A DNA stretch of 25,254 nt, taken from positions 1 to 25,254 of the forward strand of contig JAHEGF010000012.1 in NCBI GenBank assembly GCA_024645155.1, in the 5' to 3' direction. Source of the stretch: Phyllobacteriaceae bacterium. GTDB lineage: Bacteria; Pseudomonadota; Alphaproteobacteria; Rhizobiales; Rhizobiaceae. The first letter of the stretch is position 1; each line of letters begins with the position of its first letter. Shown piece after piece: positions 1 through 8,653 of this stretch. The notes under the pieces were generated by a model. It was not told the origin of the DNA. It saw nothing but the letters and a program-made list of their open reading frames with translations, and searched no databases. A program made the position numbers and the translations under genes.

Positions 1-970
1 CAACGCTGGTCGACAGAAACCAGTGTTTGAGCACACCGTTTTCAACCATGACCAAGGGCTGGCCGGTTATTCCCTCGCCGTCGAAAGGGCGCGAGGACGG
101 GCCGCGACGTTTCAGTGGATCATCGGTTACGGTAATCTTGGCCGCAGCGATTTGCTTGTCCATGCGGTCGCGCCAGAAACTGGTTTTCCGGGCGACTGCC
201 GCACCATTGATCGCGCCTGCCAGCGTGCCAGCCAGGCCGCGAGCGGCACGCGGGTCAAATACCGCTGTTATTGGTCCGGTATCGGCTTTTACCGCGCCAA
301 GACGCCGGACCGCCTTTTCGCCAGCGTTGCGGCCAATGGTGGCAGGTATTTCCAGTTCGCCGTGATGTACCCGCGAGGAATAATCGTAGTCGCGTTCCAT
401 CGCCGTTCCTTCGCCCGCTATTACGCTGACCGCTCGGGAAAATCGTGACGAGAAGTAGCTGCCGGAGAATCCGTGCGATGTCGCCAGCACCAATCCGCCG
501 AGCCCGGCATTTGCAGAACTGCTGCCTGAGTTGGTCACGCCCGCAATACTGAGGGCCGCCTCTTCCATTTCCATTGCCTCACCGGCAAGTGCAGCCGAAG
601 AAATTTCGCTCGGATCAAATAAATCCAAGTCTGGAAAAGTCCGCGCGAGACGGTTTTCGGCAGCCAATTGCTGAAAAGGATCCTCCGGAGACGCTTTTGC
701 CATCTCTACAGCGCGTTCGGCCAGAACGGCCGCGTCGGCGGAACTGTTAGCCGAAACACTTGCGACACGGCGACCTATAAAGACGCGCAAGGCGATTTCG
801 TCACTTTCGGACGATTCCGTGGATTCGACCTTGCCAAAACGCACGGTGACACCTTTCGAGCGCGACAGTACCGCAACCGCATCGCAGGCGTCAGCGCCTG
901 CCTTTCCTGCAGCGGCGACCAGCGTTTCGACCGTGCGGCCAAGTTTTCGTGCCGCCTTCTCGTCCATCAT
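1..970 (-). CDS. pmbA: PmbA/TldE-type metalloprotease-family protein, 3' end beyond the window
   Basis: An uninterrupted minus-strand frame of about 323 codons begins at a double ATG (970 or 967) and runs off the left edge. The protein starts MMDEKAARKLGRTVETLVAA and reads on through KGVTVRFGKVESTESSESDE, GLGGLVLATSHGFSGSYFSS and FDPRAARGLAGTLAGAINGA to VENGVLKHWFLSTS. These segments match PmbA/TldE in order. From family knowledge, TldE partners the zinc protease TldD in a cytoplasmic heterodimer that degrades unfolded peptides and matures some peptide natural products; TldE itself lacks the metal site. E. coli PmbA has about 450 residues, so roughly the last quarter is missing. The gene is divergent from the antiporter gene, with 138 bases between the two starts. 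No strong ribosome binding site is visible. tldD is not in view. Confidence 0.88.
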   Translation of the reverse strand, partial: MMDEKAARKLGRTVETLVAAAGKAGADACDAVAVLSRSKGVTVRFGKVESTESSESDEIALRVFIGRRVASVSANSSADAAVLAERAVEMAKASPEDPFQQLAAENRLARTFPDLDLFDPSEISSAALAGEAMEMEEAALSIAGVTNSGSSSANAGLGGLVLATSHGFSGSYFSSRFSRAVSVIAGEGTAMERDYDYSSRVHHGELEIPATIGRNAGEKAVRRLGAVKADTGPITAVFDPRAARGLAGTLAGAINGAAVARKTSFWRDRMDKQIAAAKITVTDDPLKRRGPSSRPFDGEGITGQPLVMVENGVLKHWFLSTSV

Positions 971-1108
971 ACACAGTGCTACTTTTCAATAATTGAGAAT
1001 TGAGGGTTGGATTCGTTCTTCAGGTGCCTCATCTATTGATCCTGAAGGCCCGGCGCAATGGGCGAGCGGTTCTTGTGACCCCTTTGACACAACCAGAACA
1101 GGTCAATC

Positions 1109-2929
1109 ATGGCGGCAGAACTGGCGGACGGTACCTCTATCAGCTTCTTTGGGGAAGCAATAATCCTTCTGGGCGGGGCGGTGGTTGCGGCGCCACTGTT
1201 TAAGCGGATAGGGCTAGGAACGGTGCTTGGCTACCTTGCCGCGGGCATCGCCATCGGCCCGATTGCGCGCGTGATAACAGATGGTGAGGAAATACTCCAC
1301 TTTGCCGAATTGGGGGTGGTTTTCCTGCTGTTTGTGATCGGGCTGGAATTGAAGCCTTCGCGGCTTTGGGCGCTGCGGCGCGAAATTTTCGGCCTCGGCC
1401 TTGCGCAGGTCCTGGTTACCGGTGCTGCGTTATGCTTGCTGACAATGATGTTGACGGATTTCAGCCTTTCGGCGGCTATCATCATCGGCTTTGGATTGTC
1501 ACTTTCGTCCACGGCTTTCGCCCTTCAAATACTCGAGGAACAGGGCGCGACAAACCGTAGACACGGCCGGTTGTCGTTTGCGATATTGCTGTTTCAGGAT
1601 TTGGCTATCGTTCCACTTCTGGCATTGATCCCGCTTCTGTCGCCCTATGGGGGCGGGGACGCAGGTAACCCGGCAACCAATTTTATGATCGCATTTGGCG
1701 CCTTTGCTGCATTGATTCTTGCAGGGCGGTATCTGCTCAATCCGTTGTTCAGGATAATCGCGAATACCGGTGCGCGTGAAACGATGATTGCGGCCGCATT
1801 GCTGGTTGTCCTTGGATCCGCAATCCTGATGCAGTCTGCCGGGCTTTCGATGGCGATGGGGGCATTTCTGGCCGGCGTACTGTTGGCAGAATCTTCTTAC
1901 CGGCACGAATTGGAAGCCGACATCGAACCATTCCGCGGCATACTGCTCGGCCTGTTTTTCATGGCAGTTGGCCTGTCGCTCGACCTTGGTGTCATTGCGG
2001 ATGCGTGGAAAACCATTGTGATAGCGGTTCCGGTCCTCATGGCGATGAAAGCCGCAATCGCCTACGGCGCATGCCGCATGTTCGGCAATGAGCACGAGGT
2101 TGCAGCGCGTACAGCATTTCTGCTTCCGCAGTCGGGCGAATTCGGATTTGTCCTATTTTCGGCAGCAGCACTGGCGCAGATCTTCGACAGCTCGACCGCG
2201 TCGCTGCTGGTGGCTATCGCTACGCTTTCAATGGCGCTCACACCATTGTCGGTCCTTCTGGGAGAACGCCTGGTCAGCCGTCAGGACCACGAGGAGATGG
2301 AAGAGGATTTTGTTGGCGCAGGTTCCGATGTGCTGATGATCGGGTTCTCGCGATTTGGCCAGATCGCCTCGCAGATACTTCTTTCGGGCGGCCGCGATGT
2401 CACAATAATTGACCATTCGGCCGACCGGGTACGAAGCGCCGGGAAATTCGGATTCAGGATCTACTTCGGCGACGGAACCCGCAAAGATGTTCTGGAGGCT
2501 GCGGGCATCCGGCGTGCCAAGATCGTCGCTGTTTGCACCCACATCAAGGAGATTACCGACCGGGTTGTTGATCTCATCCAGTCCGAATATCCGCATGCAA
2601 AACTTTACGTACGTGCCTACGACAGGGCGCATACACTGGAACTCCGTGCAAAAGGAGTTGAGTACGAGTTGCGTGAAACATTTGAATCCGGGCTGCTGTT
2701 TGGTCGCAAGACGCTGGAAACGCTGGGTGTTGACGAGGAGCAAGCCTGGGAAATAGCAACGGACGTGCGCCGGCGCGACGAGGAACGATTATCCATACAG
2801 GCCGCCGAAGGTATCTATGCCGGCACCCATAAACTGAAAACCCGGCCCGTTGTTCCCGAACCGCTAATCAGGCCCAAACATGAAGGCCGGCGACTGGACA
2901 AACCGCTGGAAGAAAGCAGCACTTCGTGA
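1109..2929 (+). CDS. CPA2-family monovalent cation:proton antiporter, KefB/KefC type
   Basis: This 606-residue inner-membrane protein has an N-terminal Na+/H+-exchanger domain of about 12 hydrophobic segments (roughly 10-400) and a C-terminal TrkA-N/RCK nucleotide-binding domain (about 405-525). The motif HELEADIEPFRG near residue 265 matches the conserved regulatory loop of KefC (HALESDIEPF). The Rossmann motif is GFSRFGQ near 411, where E. coli KefC has GFGRFGQ. From family knowledge, Kef proteins exchange K+ for H+ and are gated by glutathione adducts and nucleotide. Glutathione control here is only inferred, and no KefF/KefG-like flavoprotein subunit lies nearby. The length agrees with E. 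coli KefC (620). The gene is coupled to the MATE gene: its TGA stop overlaps the next GTG start. Confidence 0.9.
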   Translation: MAAELADGTSISFFGEAIILLGGAVVAAPLFKRIGLGTVLGYLAAGIAIGPIARVITDGEEILHFAELGVVFLLFVIGLELKPSRLWALRREIFGLGLAQVLVTGAALCLLTMMLTDFSLSAAIIIGFGLSLSSTAFALQILEEQGATNRRHGRLSFAILLFQDLAIVPLLALIPLLSPYGGGDAGNPATNFMIAFGAFAALILAGRYLLNPLFRIIANTGARETMIAAALLVVLGSAILMQSAGLSMAMGAFLAGVLLAESSYRHELEADIEPFRGILLGLFFMAVGLSLDLGVIADAWKTIVIAVPVLMAMKAAIAYGACRMFGNEHEVAARTAFLLPQSGEFGFVLFSAAALAQIFDSSTASLLVAIATLSMALTPLSVLLGERLVSRQDHEEMEEDFVGAGSDVLMIGFSRFGQIASQILLSGGRDVTIIDHSADRVRSAGKFGFRIYFGDGTRKDVLEAAGIRRAKIVAVCTHIKEITDRVVDLIQSEYPHAKLYVRAYDRAHTLELRAKGVEYELRETFESGLLFGRKTLETLGVDEEQAWEIATDVRRRDEERLSIQAAEGIYAGTHKLKTRPVVPEPLIRPKHEGRRLDKPLEESSTS

Positions 2930-4347
2930 CGGCGGCTTCAAAACAGGCTGTATTCACGGCCGGATCGACCATGCGCCATGTTGTGATCATGACGACGACA
3001 GGATCGGTTGGTCTTGTCTCCATCTTTATCGTCGACGCGCTCAACCTTTTCTACATCTCCCTACTTGGCGAACAGGCACTTGCTGCAGCAATCGGCTATG
3101 CGGGGACGCTGATGTTTTTCACGATGTCGGTATCGATCGGCATGACAGTCGCGACAACCGCGCTGGTGGCGCGCGCGCTTGGCGCCCGTGATCGCAAGCG
3201 TGCCGCCGGTCTTGCCGGGTCATCGCTGGCGTTGATGGTCCTGGTTACGTCTGCGATGACCATCCTTATTTGGCCGTTTCTCGAACCGCTGACGGCGCTA
3301 CTTGGCGCCCGCGGCGAGACACTTCAAATTGCCACGGGATTTTTACAGATCGTCATGCCTTCGGCACCATTGATGGCTACGGGCATGTGCCTGGCGGGAA
3401 CACTGAGGGCAACCGGCGACGCCAAACGGGCTATGTATGTCACGCTTTCTGGCGGCCTTGCTGCAGCCGTGCTTGATCCACTTCTGATTTTCGGCCTTGA
3501 TCTTGGGGTCACCGGCGCGGCTTTTTCGACGGTCCTGTCGCGCCTGGTGCTGATTGCCGTCGGATTTTACGGAGCCCACTTTGTTCACCGGCTGATCCGT
3601 ATTCCCAGCATCAGGCAACTTCGCGAAGCCACGCGCCCGTTTTTCGTCATCGGCACGCCCGCCATCCTGACGCAACTGGCGACCCCGTTCGGCAATGCAT
3701 TCGTGACGATGCAGATGGCCGAGTTCGGCGACGATGCCGTTGCCGGCTGGGCTATCGTCGGCCGCCTTATACCGGTGGCATTCGGGGCAATTTTTGCGTT
3801 GTCAGGTTCCGTGGGTCCCATCATCGGGCAAAATCTTGGAGCCGGTCTCCACCACCGGATTTACCTGACGATGCGCGACAGCCTGGCGTTGACGACCGTG
3901 TATGTACTCGTGGTATGGGCAGTTATTGCGATCTTTGCCGGAGGCATTGCCAACCTGTTCGACGCCGAGGGCGCGGCCCGGGATCTTGTCGTATTCTTCT
4001 GCCATATCGTTGCTGCCAGCTTCCTGTTCAACGGCGCGCTGTTTGTCTCCAATGCCGCCTTCAACAATCTGGGACATGCGGTTTACTCGACACTGTTCAA
4101 CTGGGGGCGGTCGACGCTTGGCACATTGCCGTTCGTGTGGGTTGGCGCCAGAATGGGCGGTGCAGAAGGAGCGTTGGCGGGATGGGGACTTGGCGGCGTA
4201 TTGTTCGGTATCGCCTCGGTGGTCGTCTGTTTCCGAGTGATCGCGCGCATCGGAGATCAGCCACCACCGCAAGACGACCAGCGCCCGCAGGCACCCACTG
4301 CAGGTCTGTCGGCATTTTCAACCGGCAAGGCATCAACGGCAGGCTAG
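2926..4347 (+). CDS. MATE-family multidrug/cation efflux transporter
   Basis: This 473-residue integral membrane protein has about twelve hydrophobic segments and a polar, Pro/Gln-rich C-terminal tail after about residue 440. Its two-lobed pattern fits MATE: a first lobe with FYISLLGEQALAAAIGYAGT and ALVARALGARDRKRAAGLAG, and a second with GPIIGQNLGAG and NAAFNNLGHAVYSTLFNWGR. MATE transporters export organic cations or drugs using Na+ or H+ gradients; the substrate here cannot be read. The start is GTG at 2926, overlapping the antiporter TGA (GTGA), with GGAAG about 13 bases upstream. An internal ATG (codon 16) is an alternative. The 3' end overlaps the convergent patatin gene by four bases: the palindrome CTAG supplies the stop codon of both. 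Confidence 0.88.
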   Translation: MTAASKQAVFTAGSTMRHVVIMTTTGSVGLVSIFIVDALNLFYISLLGEQALAAAIGYAGTLMFFTMSVSIGMTVATTALVARALGARDRKRAAGLAGSSLALMVLVTSAMTILIWPFLEPLTALLGARGETLQIATGFLQIVMPSAPLMATGMCLAGTLRATGDAKRAMYVTLSGGLAAAVLDPLLIFGLDLGVTGAAFSTVLSRLVLIAVGFYGAHFVHRLIRIPSIRQLREATRPFFVIGTPAILTQLATPFGNAFVTMQMAEFGDDAVAGWAIVGRLIPVAFGAIFALSGSVGPIIGQNLGAGLHHRIYLTMRDSLALTTVYVLVVWAVIAIFAGGIANLFDAEGAARDLVVFFCHIVAASFLFNGALFVSNAAFNNLGHAVYSTLFNWGRSTLGTLPFVWVGARMGGAEGALAGWGLGGVLFGIASVVVCFRVIARIGDQPPPQDDQRPQAPTAGLSAFSTGKASTAG

Positions 4348-5258
4348 GCGTTGTCCCGGCGTTCGATACTCCAAAATGCGATTGCGGCGTCGACCGCGTG
4401 TTTCACTTCATCCTTGACCGGCGCAGTCTGGGTCATGATCTGTGACAGTTTGAGAAAATCAAACATGCGAAACTCCGAAACCGGTGGCCGCAAGAAGATG
4501 TCCGGCGGGTTTGCCTTGATTTTCATCGCAGTGATTGACTGCATCATCAGCTGGCTGGCCCCGAACATCGAATCCACCGACTTGGGCATCCGCGTGGAAT
4601 CGCCTTCCGGTGCTCCGACCACGTCGATGGCAATGATGATGTCTGCACGGCCTTCGACAAGATCAAACGGAACCGGATTGAATATGCCGCCGTCGATATA
4701 AATCCGGTCATTTCGTTTGACCGGCTTGAAAAGAGCCGGCACAGCCGCCGAAGCGGAAAGAGCGGAAAACAGGTCACCGTCTGTAAATACCGCTTCAGTA
4801 TGCCCATAATAATCGGTGCCGGTTACCGCCAGCGGAATCGGCAGATCTTCGAACCGCCTCGGCATGTTTTCTGGCAGGAATGATCCCATCAAGCGTTCTA
4901 TGTTGAATTGACCGATGGAAAAATTGGTCGAAAAAAGCGCCCCAGAGCTGCTGCGGCGCGAGCGCCAGAGCCGGGCAGCCAATTCCTTGCGGTCACCTAG
5001 AACCAGTTCGGTATGTTCGTGAATTTCCTTTCCGGTCATGCCGGCCGCCATCGCCGCGCCCATGATGGCGCCAATCGAAGAGCCCGATATTGCCATTGGC
5101 CGAATACCCAGTTCGTCGAGCGCCTCAATGACATGGATGTGCGCCAGTCCTCGCGCACCACCGCCGCCAAATGCAATGGCAAAGGTCGGTGTGGCGGCCG
5201 GATTTTCGAAGGTGCCCGTCCGTTTCATTCGCGAAATTGTTTTTTGAATGATTTCCAT
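4344..5258 (-). CDS. Patatin-like phospholipase/esterase, RssA type
   Basis: The protein has 304 residues from ATG at 5258. Patatin active-site features are complete: oxyanion-hole loop GGGGARG (31-37), nucleophile elbow GSSIG (Ser61) and catalytic Asp in DGG (Asp189). There is no signal peptide and no added domain, as in the small RssA-like bacterial branch, so a cytoplasmic or membrane-associated serine lipid hydrolase is likely. The substrate is unknown. An in-frame TTG at 5264 would add two residues; I prefer the ATG, although neither has a clear ribosome binding site, and translation may depend on readthrough from the M16 gene ending 10 bases upstream. It is the last gene of the rsmD-M16-M16-patatin run. 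Confidence 0.85.
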   Translation of the reverse strand: MEIIQKTISRMKRTGTFENPAATPTFAIAFGGGGARGLAHIHVIEALDELGIRPMAISGSSIGAIMGAAMAAGMTGKEIHEHTELVLGDRKELAARLWRSRRSSSGALFSTNFSIGQFNIERLMGSFLPENMPRRFEDLPIPLAVTGTDYYGHTEAVFTDGDLFSALSASAAVPALFKPVKRNDRIYIDGGIFNPVPFDLVEGRADIIIAIDVVGAPEGDSTRMPKSVDSMFGASQLMMQSITAMKIKANPPDIFLRPPVSEFRMFDFLKLSQIMTQTAPVKDEVKHAVDAAIAFWSIERRDNA

Positions 5259-5268
5259 CGTCAATCTG

Positions 5269-6630
5269 TCACATCTTACCGTTGACTATCGATGACGCAT
5301 CGGGCCCGACAGCCATCACGGCAGGCTCGGCGGAAAGCAGTTCGCGGGCGATATCGCGTACTTGGCTAAGAGTTACGTCGGCGATCAGCCGCTCCCGCCG
5401 GTCTATGTAGTCTATGCCGAGTTTTTCCTGCTGCAAACCGACCAGCGTTCGCGCTATTGCCGCAGAAGAATCGAGGTTGTTTATGGCGTAGGCACCTAGT
5501 ACATATTTCTTTGCGCGGGCAAGTTCGTCTTCTGTCGGGCCAACAGTTGCCATTTTCGAAACCTCGGCGCGTACGATGTGCAGAGTTTCGGCGGCGCGAT
5601 CCGACCGCGTGGAGGTAGATATTCCAAGGGAGGCCGAGTGCTCCCAGGTCGCAAGATATGACCCTATTCCGTAAACCAGTCCACGCTTTTCCCGGACCTC
5701 ATCATAGAGCCGCGACGAAAACGAGCCGCCGCCAAGGATGTGGTTCATCAGATAGGCCGAGAAAAAGCGCGGATCGTCGCGATAAAGCCCGGGATAGGCA
5801 AGGCGCAAGCTTGTTTGCGGTTGCGGGAAATCCACTGATACCGTCTGCCCCAGCGCCGGTTCGACATCGGCGACGGGTGTCAGTTGCGGTTTCTCCGGCA
5901 GATCGCCAAAAACCTGATCGAGGATCTTCGCAAGATCACCAGCATTGATCGCGCCGACGACGCCGACATGAAGGTTGCCATGGGCAAAAACCCTGCCATG
6001 AAGGGCGCGTAAATCGTCTCTTGTAACTTTTTCGAGCGTTTCAGGCGTACCTTCGTTATCCCGCGCATAGGGATGATCGCCGTACAAAGCTACTGCCCAT
6101 TTTTGGCCGGCAATTGTTTCGGGACGTTTTTCTCCGGCGCGAATACCGGAAATAATCTGCGCGCGAATGCGCTGAAAGGGCGCTTCGTCAAAACGCGGCT
6201 TGTTGACCGCAAGCGCCAGGAGCGAGATGGCCTCGTTCCGTGTGTCCGCCAGCATGCGGATCGATCCGCTAATCGAATCACCACTTGCCGAAAAGCTCAT
6301 TTCGGCTGCAGCAACATCAAGACGGTCCTGAAAGGTTTCGGCATCAAGATCGCCAGCGCCTTCGTCAAACAAGCCTGTCATCAGGTTTGACAGGCCTTCC
6401 TTACCCGCCGGATCCTGCGCCGAGCCGCCGTCAAAGGCAAATCGCATCGAAATGATGGGTACGGTATAGTCCTCGACCAGCCAGGCCGTGACCCCGGCAG
6501 GTGAGCGGACCGCCTGAATGGTGATCGCACCGGCGTCGCGGATAGTCGCCAGCGTGGCGGCCGATGACAACGCAACGACGGCAAACAGGAACGAAAAAGT
6601 ACGGAGGCGAAAGTTTGCCAGGTTTCTCAT
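5269..6630 (-). CDS. M16-family peptidase-like protein without zinc site (probable non-catalytic partner)
   Basis: This 453-residue protein has an N-terminal signal segment (about 10-34, RTFSFLFAVVALSSAATLA) and the two M16 halves. The place where active enzymes have HxxEH reads AGKEGLSNLMTGLFDEGAG, so both zinc histidines are missing. The C-terminal half keeps the glycine-rich loop and R/Y region (ILGGGSFSSRLYDEVREKRG, then LVYGIGSYL), the part that binds substrate in non-catalytic M16 subunits such as mitochondrial MPP-alpha. The ATG overlaps the TGA of the active M16 gene upstream (ATGA), so the two are very probably made together and may form a heterodimer. Export to the periplasm is predicted from the signal segment. 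The substrate is unknown. Confidence 0.88.
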   Translation of the reverse strand: MRNLANFRLRTFSFLFAVVALSSAATLATIRDAGAITIQAVRSPAGVTAWLVEDYTVPIISMRFAFDGGSAQDPAGKEGLSNLMTGLFDEGAGDLDAETFQDRLDVAAAEMSFSASGDSISGSIRMLADTRNEAISLLALAVNKPRFDEAPFQRIRAQIISGIRAGEKRPETIAGQKWAVALYGDHPYARDNEGTPETLEKVTRDDLRALHGRVFAHGNLHVGVVGAINAGDLAKILDQVFGDLPEKPQLTPVADVEPALGQTVSVDFPQPQTSLRLAYPGLYRDDPRFFSAYLMNHILGGGSFSSRLYDEVREKRGLVYGIGSYLATWEHSASLGISTSTRSDRAAETLHIVRAEVSKMATVGPTEDELARAKKYVLGAYAINNLDSSAAIARTLVGLQQEKLGIDYIDRRERLIADVTLSQVRDIARELLSAEPAVMAVGPDASSIVNGKM

Positions 6631-7997
6631 TTGATGTCGTCTCCATTCGGCAACAGGTATCCGGTAACGGTTCCCTTGGAACCCAGTATCCGTACGGCGG
6701 CAGCACGGATCTGGGCAGAGGTGACCGCCTTTATTTCACCTGGCCATTTTTCAATGCTGTCAATCGTCTCGCCGACCGAGAGGCTTGAACCATAGATGCG
6801 TGCCATGCCTGACTGGCTATCGCGGGCGAATATGACGCTTTTGAGGAAGCGGTTCTTGGCCTTTTCCATCTCGTCTTCGGTAACCCCGTTCTCTGCAATT
6901 CGGGCTATTTCGGCAGTAACCGCAGCTTCGACCGCAGACAGGCTGTTGTCGTCCACCGGAGACCCCCACACTCCAAATGTCGTATCATCCAAAGCTGTGC
7001 CCTGATACCAGGCACCCGCCGATGCGGCTATGCGGTCGTCGACTACCAACTTCTGGTAGATCCGACTTCGTGCGCCTCCGCCAAGTATTTCGGCCAACAG
7101 GTCGAATGCCTCGGCTTCTCCCGGTTTTGCGCTTGTATAGGAGGGAACCAGCCAGAGCTTGCGAAAAACCGGCTGGGTTACGCGTTCATCGCGCAAGGTG
7201 ACAGTCCGCATCGTATCCTGACGCGGCTCAGCCGGGCGAATACGCGGCGGCAGATCGGTACCGCGGGGAATGCGGCCATAGGTCTCTTCCGCAAGTGTTT
7301 TCACGGTTTGCTGATCAACATCACCGGCAACAACCAGAATGGCGTTGTTTGGAACATAGTACCGGTTATAAAACGCGACCGCATCGGCAAGGTTGAGCTT
7401 TCTTATTTCGTGCATCCAGCCAATGACCGGCGTTCTGTAGGGATGATTTTGGTAAAGCGTCGCATTGATCTCTTCACCGAGTAGACCGCCTGGATCGTTT
7501 TCAACCCGCGACACGCGTTCCTCGATGATGACATCGCGCTCTGTTGCGACCACTTCATCGGTCAGCACGAGATTGCGCATACGGTCAGCTTCAAATTCCA
7601 TCATGGATTTCAATGCTGATGGCGCAACCTGTTGATAATAGGCGGTGTAATCGAAAGAAGTGAATGCGTTTTCCTGGCCACCAATTTCCGCCACGGCAGC
7701 AGAAAATTCCCCTTGCGGGTGGTTTTTCGTGCTTTTGAACATCAGATGCTCGAAGAAATGGGCGATGCCCGACTTTCCCGGTTCCTCGTCGGCGCTACCC
7801 ACCCGGTACCAGAGCATATGCGTGACGACCGGAGCGCGGTGATCGGGAATAACGACGACCTGAAGGCCATTGCCGAGTATAAAACTGGCGACGCGGGCAG
7901 CCTCGGTGTCTGGACCTGCACGGCCCTGTCCGAGGGCCACCACGGTCACAATTAAGGCAATCGCAATGGTTCTGAGAACACTGGCAGAATATTTCAC
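6627..7997 (-). CDS. M16-family zinc peptidase (catalytic subunit)
   Basis: The protein has 456 residues from GTG at 7997. The inverted zinc motif is present as HFFEH (His80, Glu83, His84), and the third ligand Glu lies about 76 residues on in TERDVIIEERVSR. The glycine-rich substrate loop EILGGGARSRIYQKLVVDDR marks the second half. I chose the GTG because AAGGAAAT lies about eight bases upstream and because the protein then begins directly with a signal peptide (KYSASVLRTIAIALIVTVVA). An upstream TTG at 8036 gives 469 residues but spoils the signal peptide. The gene overlaps the inactive M16 gene by ATGA. Tandem active/inactive M16 pairs are common in alphaproteobacteria; the role is probably periplasmic peptide turnover. 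Confidence 0.9.
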   Translation of the reverse strand: MKYSASVLRTIAIALIVTVVALGQGRAGPDTEAARVASFILGNGLQVVVIPDHRAPVVTHMLWYRVGSADEEPGKSGIAHFFEHLMFKSTKNHPQGEFSAAVAEIGGQENAFTSFDYTAYYQQVAPSALKSMMEFEADRMRNLVLTDEVVATERDVIIEERVSRVENDPGGLLGEEINATLYQNHPYRTPVIGWMHEIRKLNLADAVAFYNRYYVPNNAILVVAGDVDQQTVKTLAEETYGRIPRGTDLPPRIRPAEPRQDTMRTVTLRDERVTQPVFRKLWLVPSYTSAKPGEAEAFDLLAEILGGGARSRIYQKLVVDDRIAASAGAWYQGTALDDTTFGVWGSPVDDNSLSAVEAAVTAEIARIAENGVTEDEMEKAKNRFLKSVIFARDSQSGMARIYGSSLSVGETIDSIEKWPGEIKAVTSAQIRAAAVRILGSKGTVTGYLLPNGDDIK

Positions 7998-8098
7998 CTG
8001 GGTAATTTCCTTGGAAAGAAGCACTAACGTGATCAATATAGGGACTGCTTTGCAAACCGGAAGTCACAACTGCGTTGAAGCACCAAAACCGGCCCTAT

Positions 8099-8653
8099 TT
8101 AGTTGCAGTGGAAAATCCGGATTGCCGTATCGCCATAGCGGCGTTCGTCGAGTAACTCGAAACTGTCCGCCGTCACGCAGCCGGCCGAAGCGCTTTCCTC
8201 AACGACGCAGACAGCACCGGGTTCGAGCCACCCGCCCTTCAATGCCGACGCCAGTGCGCGTTGCCCCAGACCCTTGCCATAGGGCGGATCGGCAAACAGC
8301 AGTCCAAACGGTTTTATTGTGCCGGCATCACCCAGCGCCGAAGCGTCGCGGCGCAGTATTGTCGTACACCCCTGCAGCGACAGCGTCTCAATATTAAAAC
8401 GGATCAATTCCCTGCCCTCGGCACTTTCTTCGACAAACACGCAAGCAGACGCGCCCCGCGATAGCGCTTCCAGACCCAGCGCGCCGGTACCGGCAAATAG
8501 GTCCAGCACACGGCAATCCAGGAACAGGCCGGCAAAGCGGCTTGTAAGCATGTTAAACAACGATTCGCGCACCCGGTCGGCGGTCGGGCGAATGGACATG
8601 GAGCGCGGTGCGGCAATGTTCCTGCCGCTGAACCTACCGCCGACGATCCGCAC
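8099..8653 (-). CDS. rsmD: 16S rRNA (guanine(966)-N2)-methyltransferase RsmD
   Basis: The protein has 184 residues from GTG at 8653. It shows the RsmD N-terminus (MRIVGGRFSGRNIAAP), followed by RPTADRVRESLFNML, SAM-binding motif I DLFAGTGALGLEAL (51-64) and catalytic motif DPPYGKG (122-128). RsmD methylates G966 of 16S rRNA on the small subunit using S-adenosylmethionine. The start lies 20 bases inside the 3' end of the RluB-type gene with a purine-rich site AAGGTCAAGGG just before it, so translation is probably coupled. The frame stays open much further upstream, but that extension is out-of-frame RluB sequence with no homology. Downstream there are 101 bases before the M16 pair. Confidence 0.93.
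   Translation of the reverse strand: MRIVGGRFSGRNIAAPRSMSIRPTADRVRESLFNMLTSRFAGLFLDCRVLDLFAGTGALGLEALSRGASACVFVEESAEGRELIRFNIETLSLQGCTTILRRDASALGDAGTIKPFGLLFADPPYGKGLGQRALASALKGGWLEPGAVCVVEESASAGCVTADSFELLDERRYGDTAIRIFHCN

Noticed and set aside
1499..2095. 198-codon minus-strand frame inside the antiporter gene
   Set aside because: Shadow of a clearly homologous antiporter; the composition is rich in Cys, His and Arg, as expected of antisense reading.
3802..4272. 156-codon minus-strand frame inside the MATE gene
   Set aside because: Antisense shadow of a membrane-protein gene; no motif and no upstream signal.
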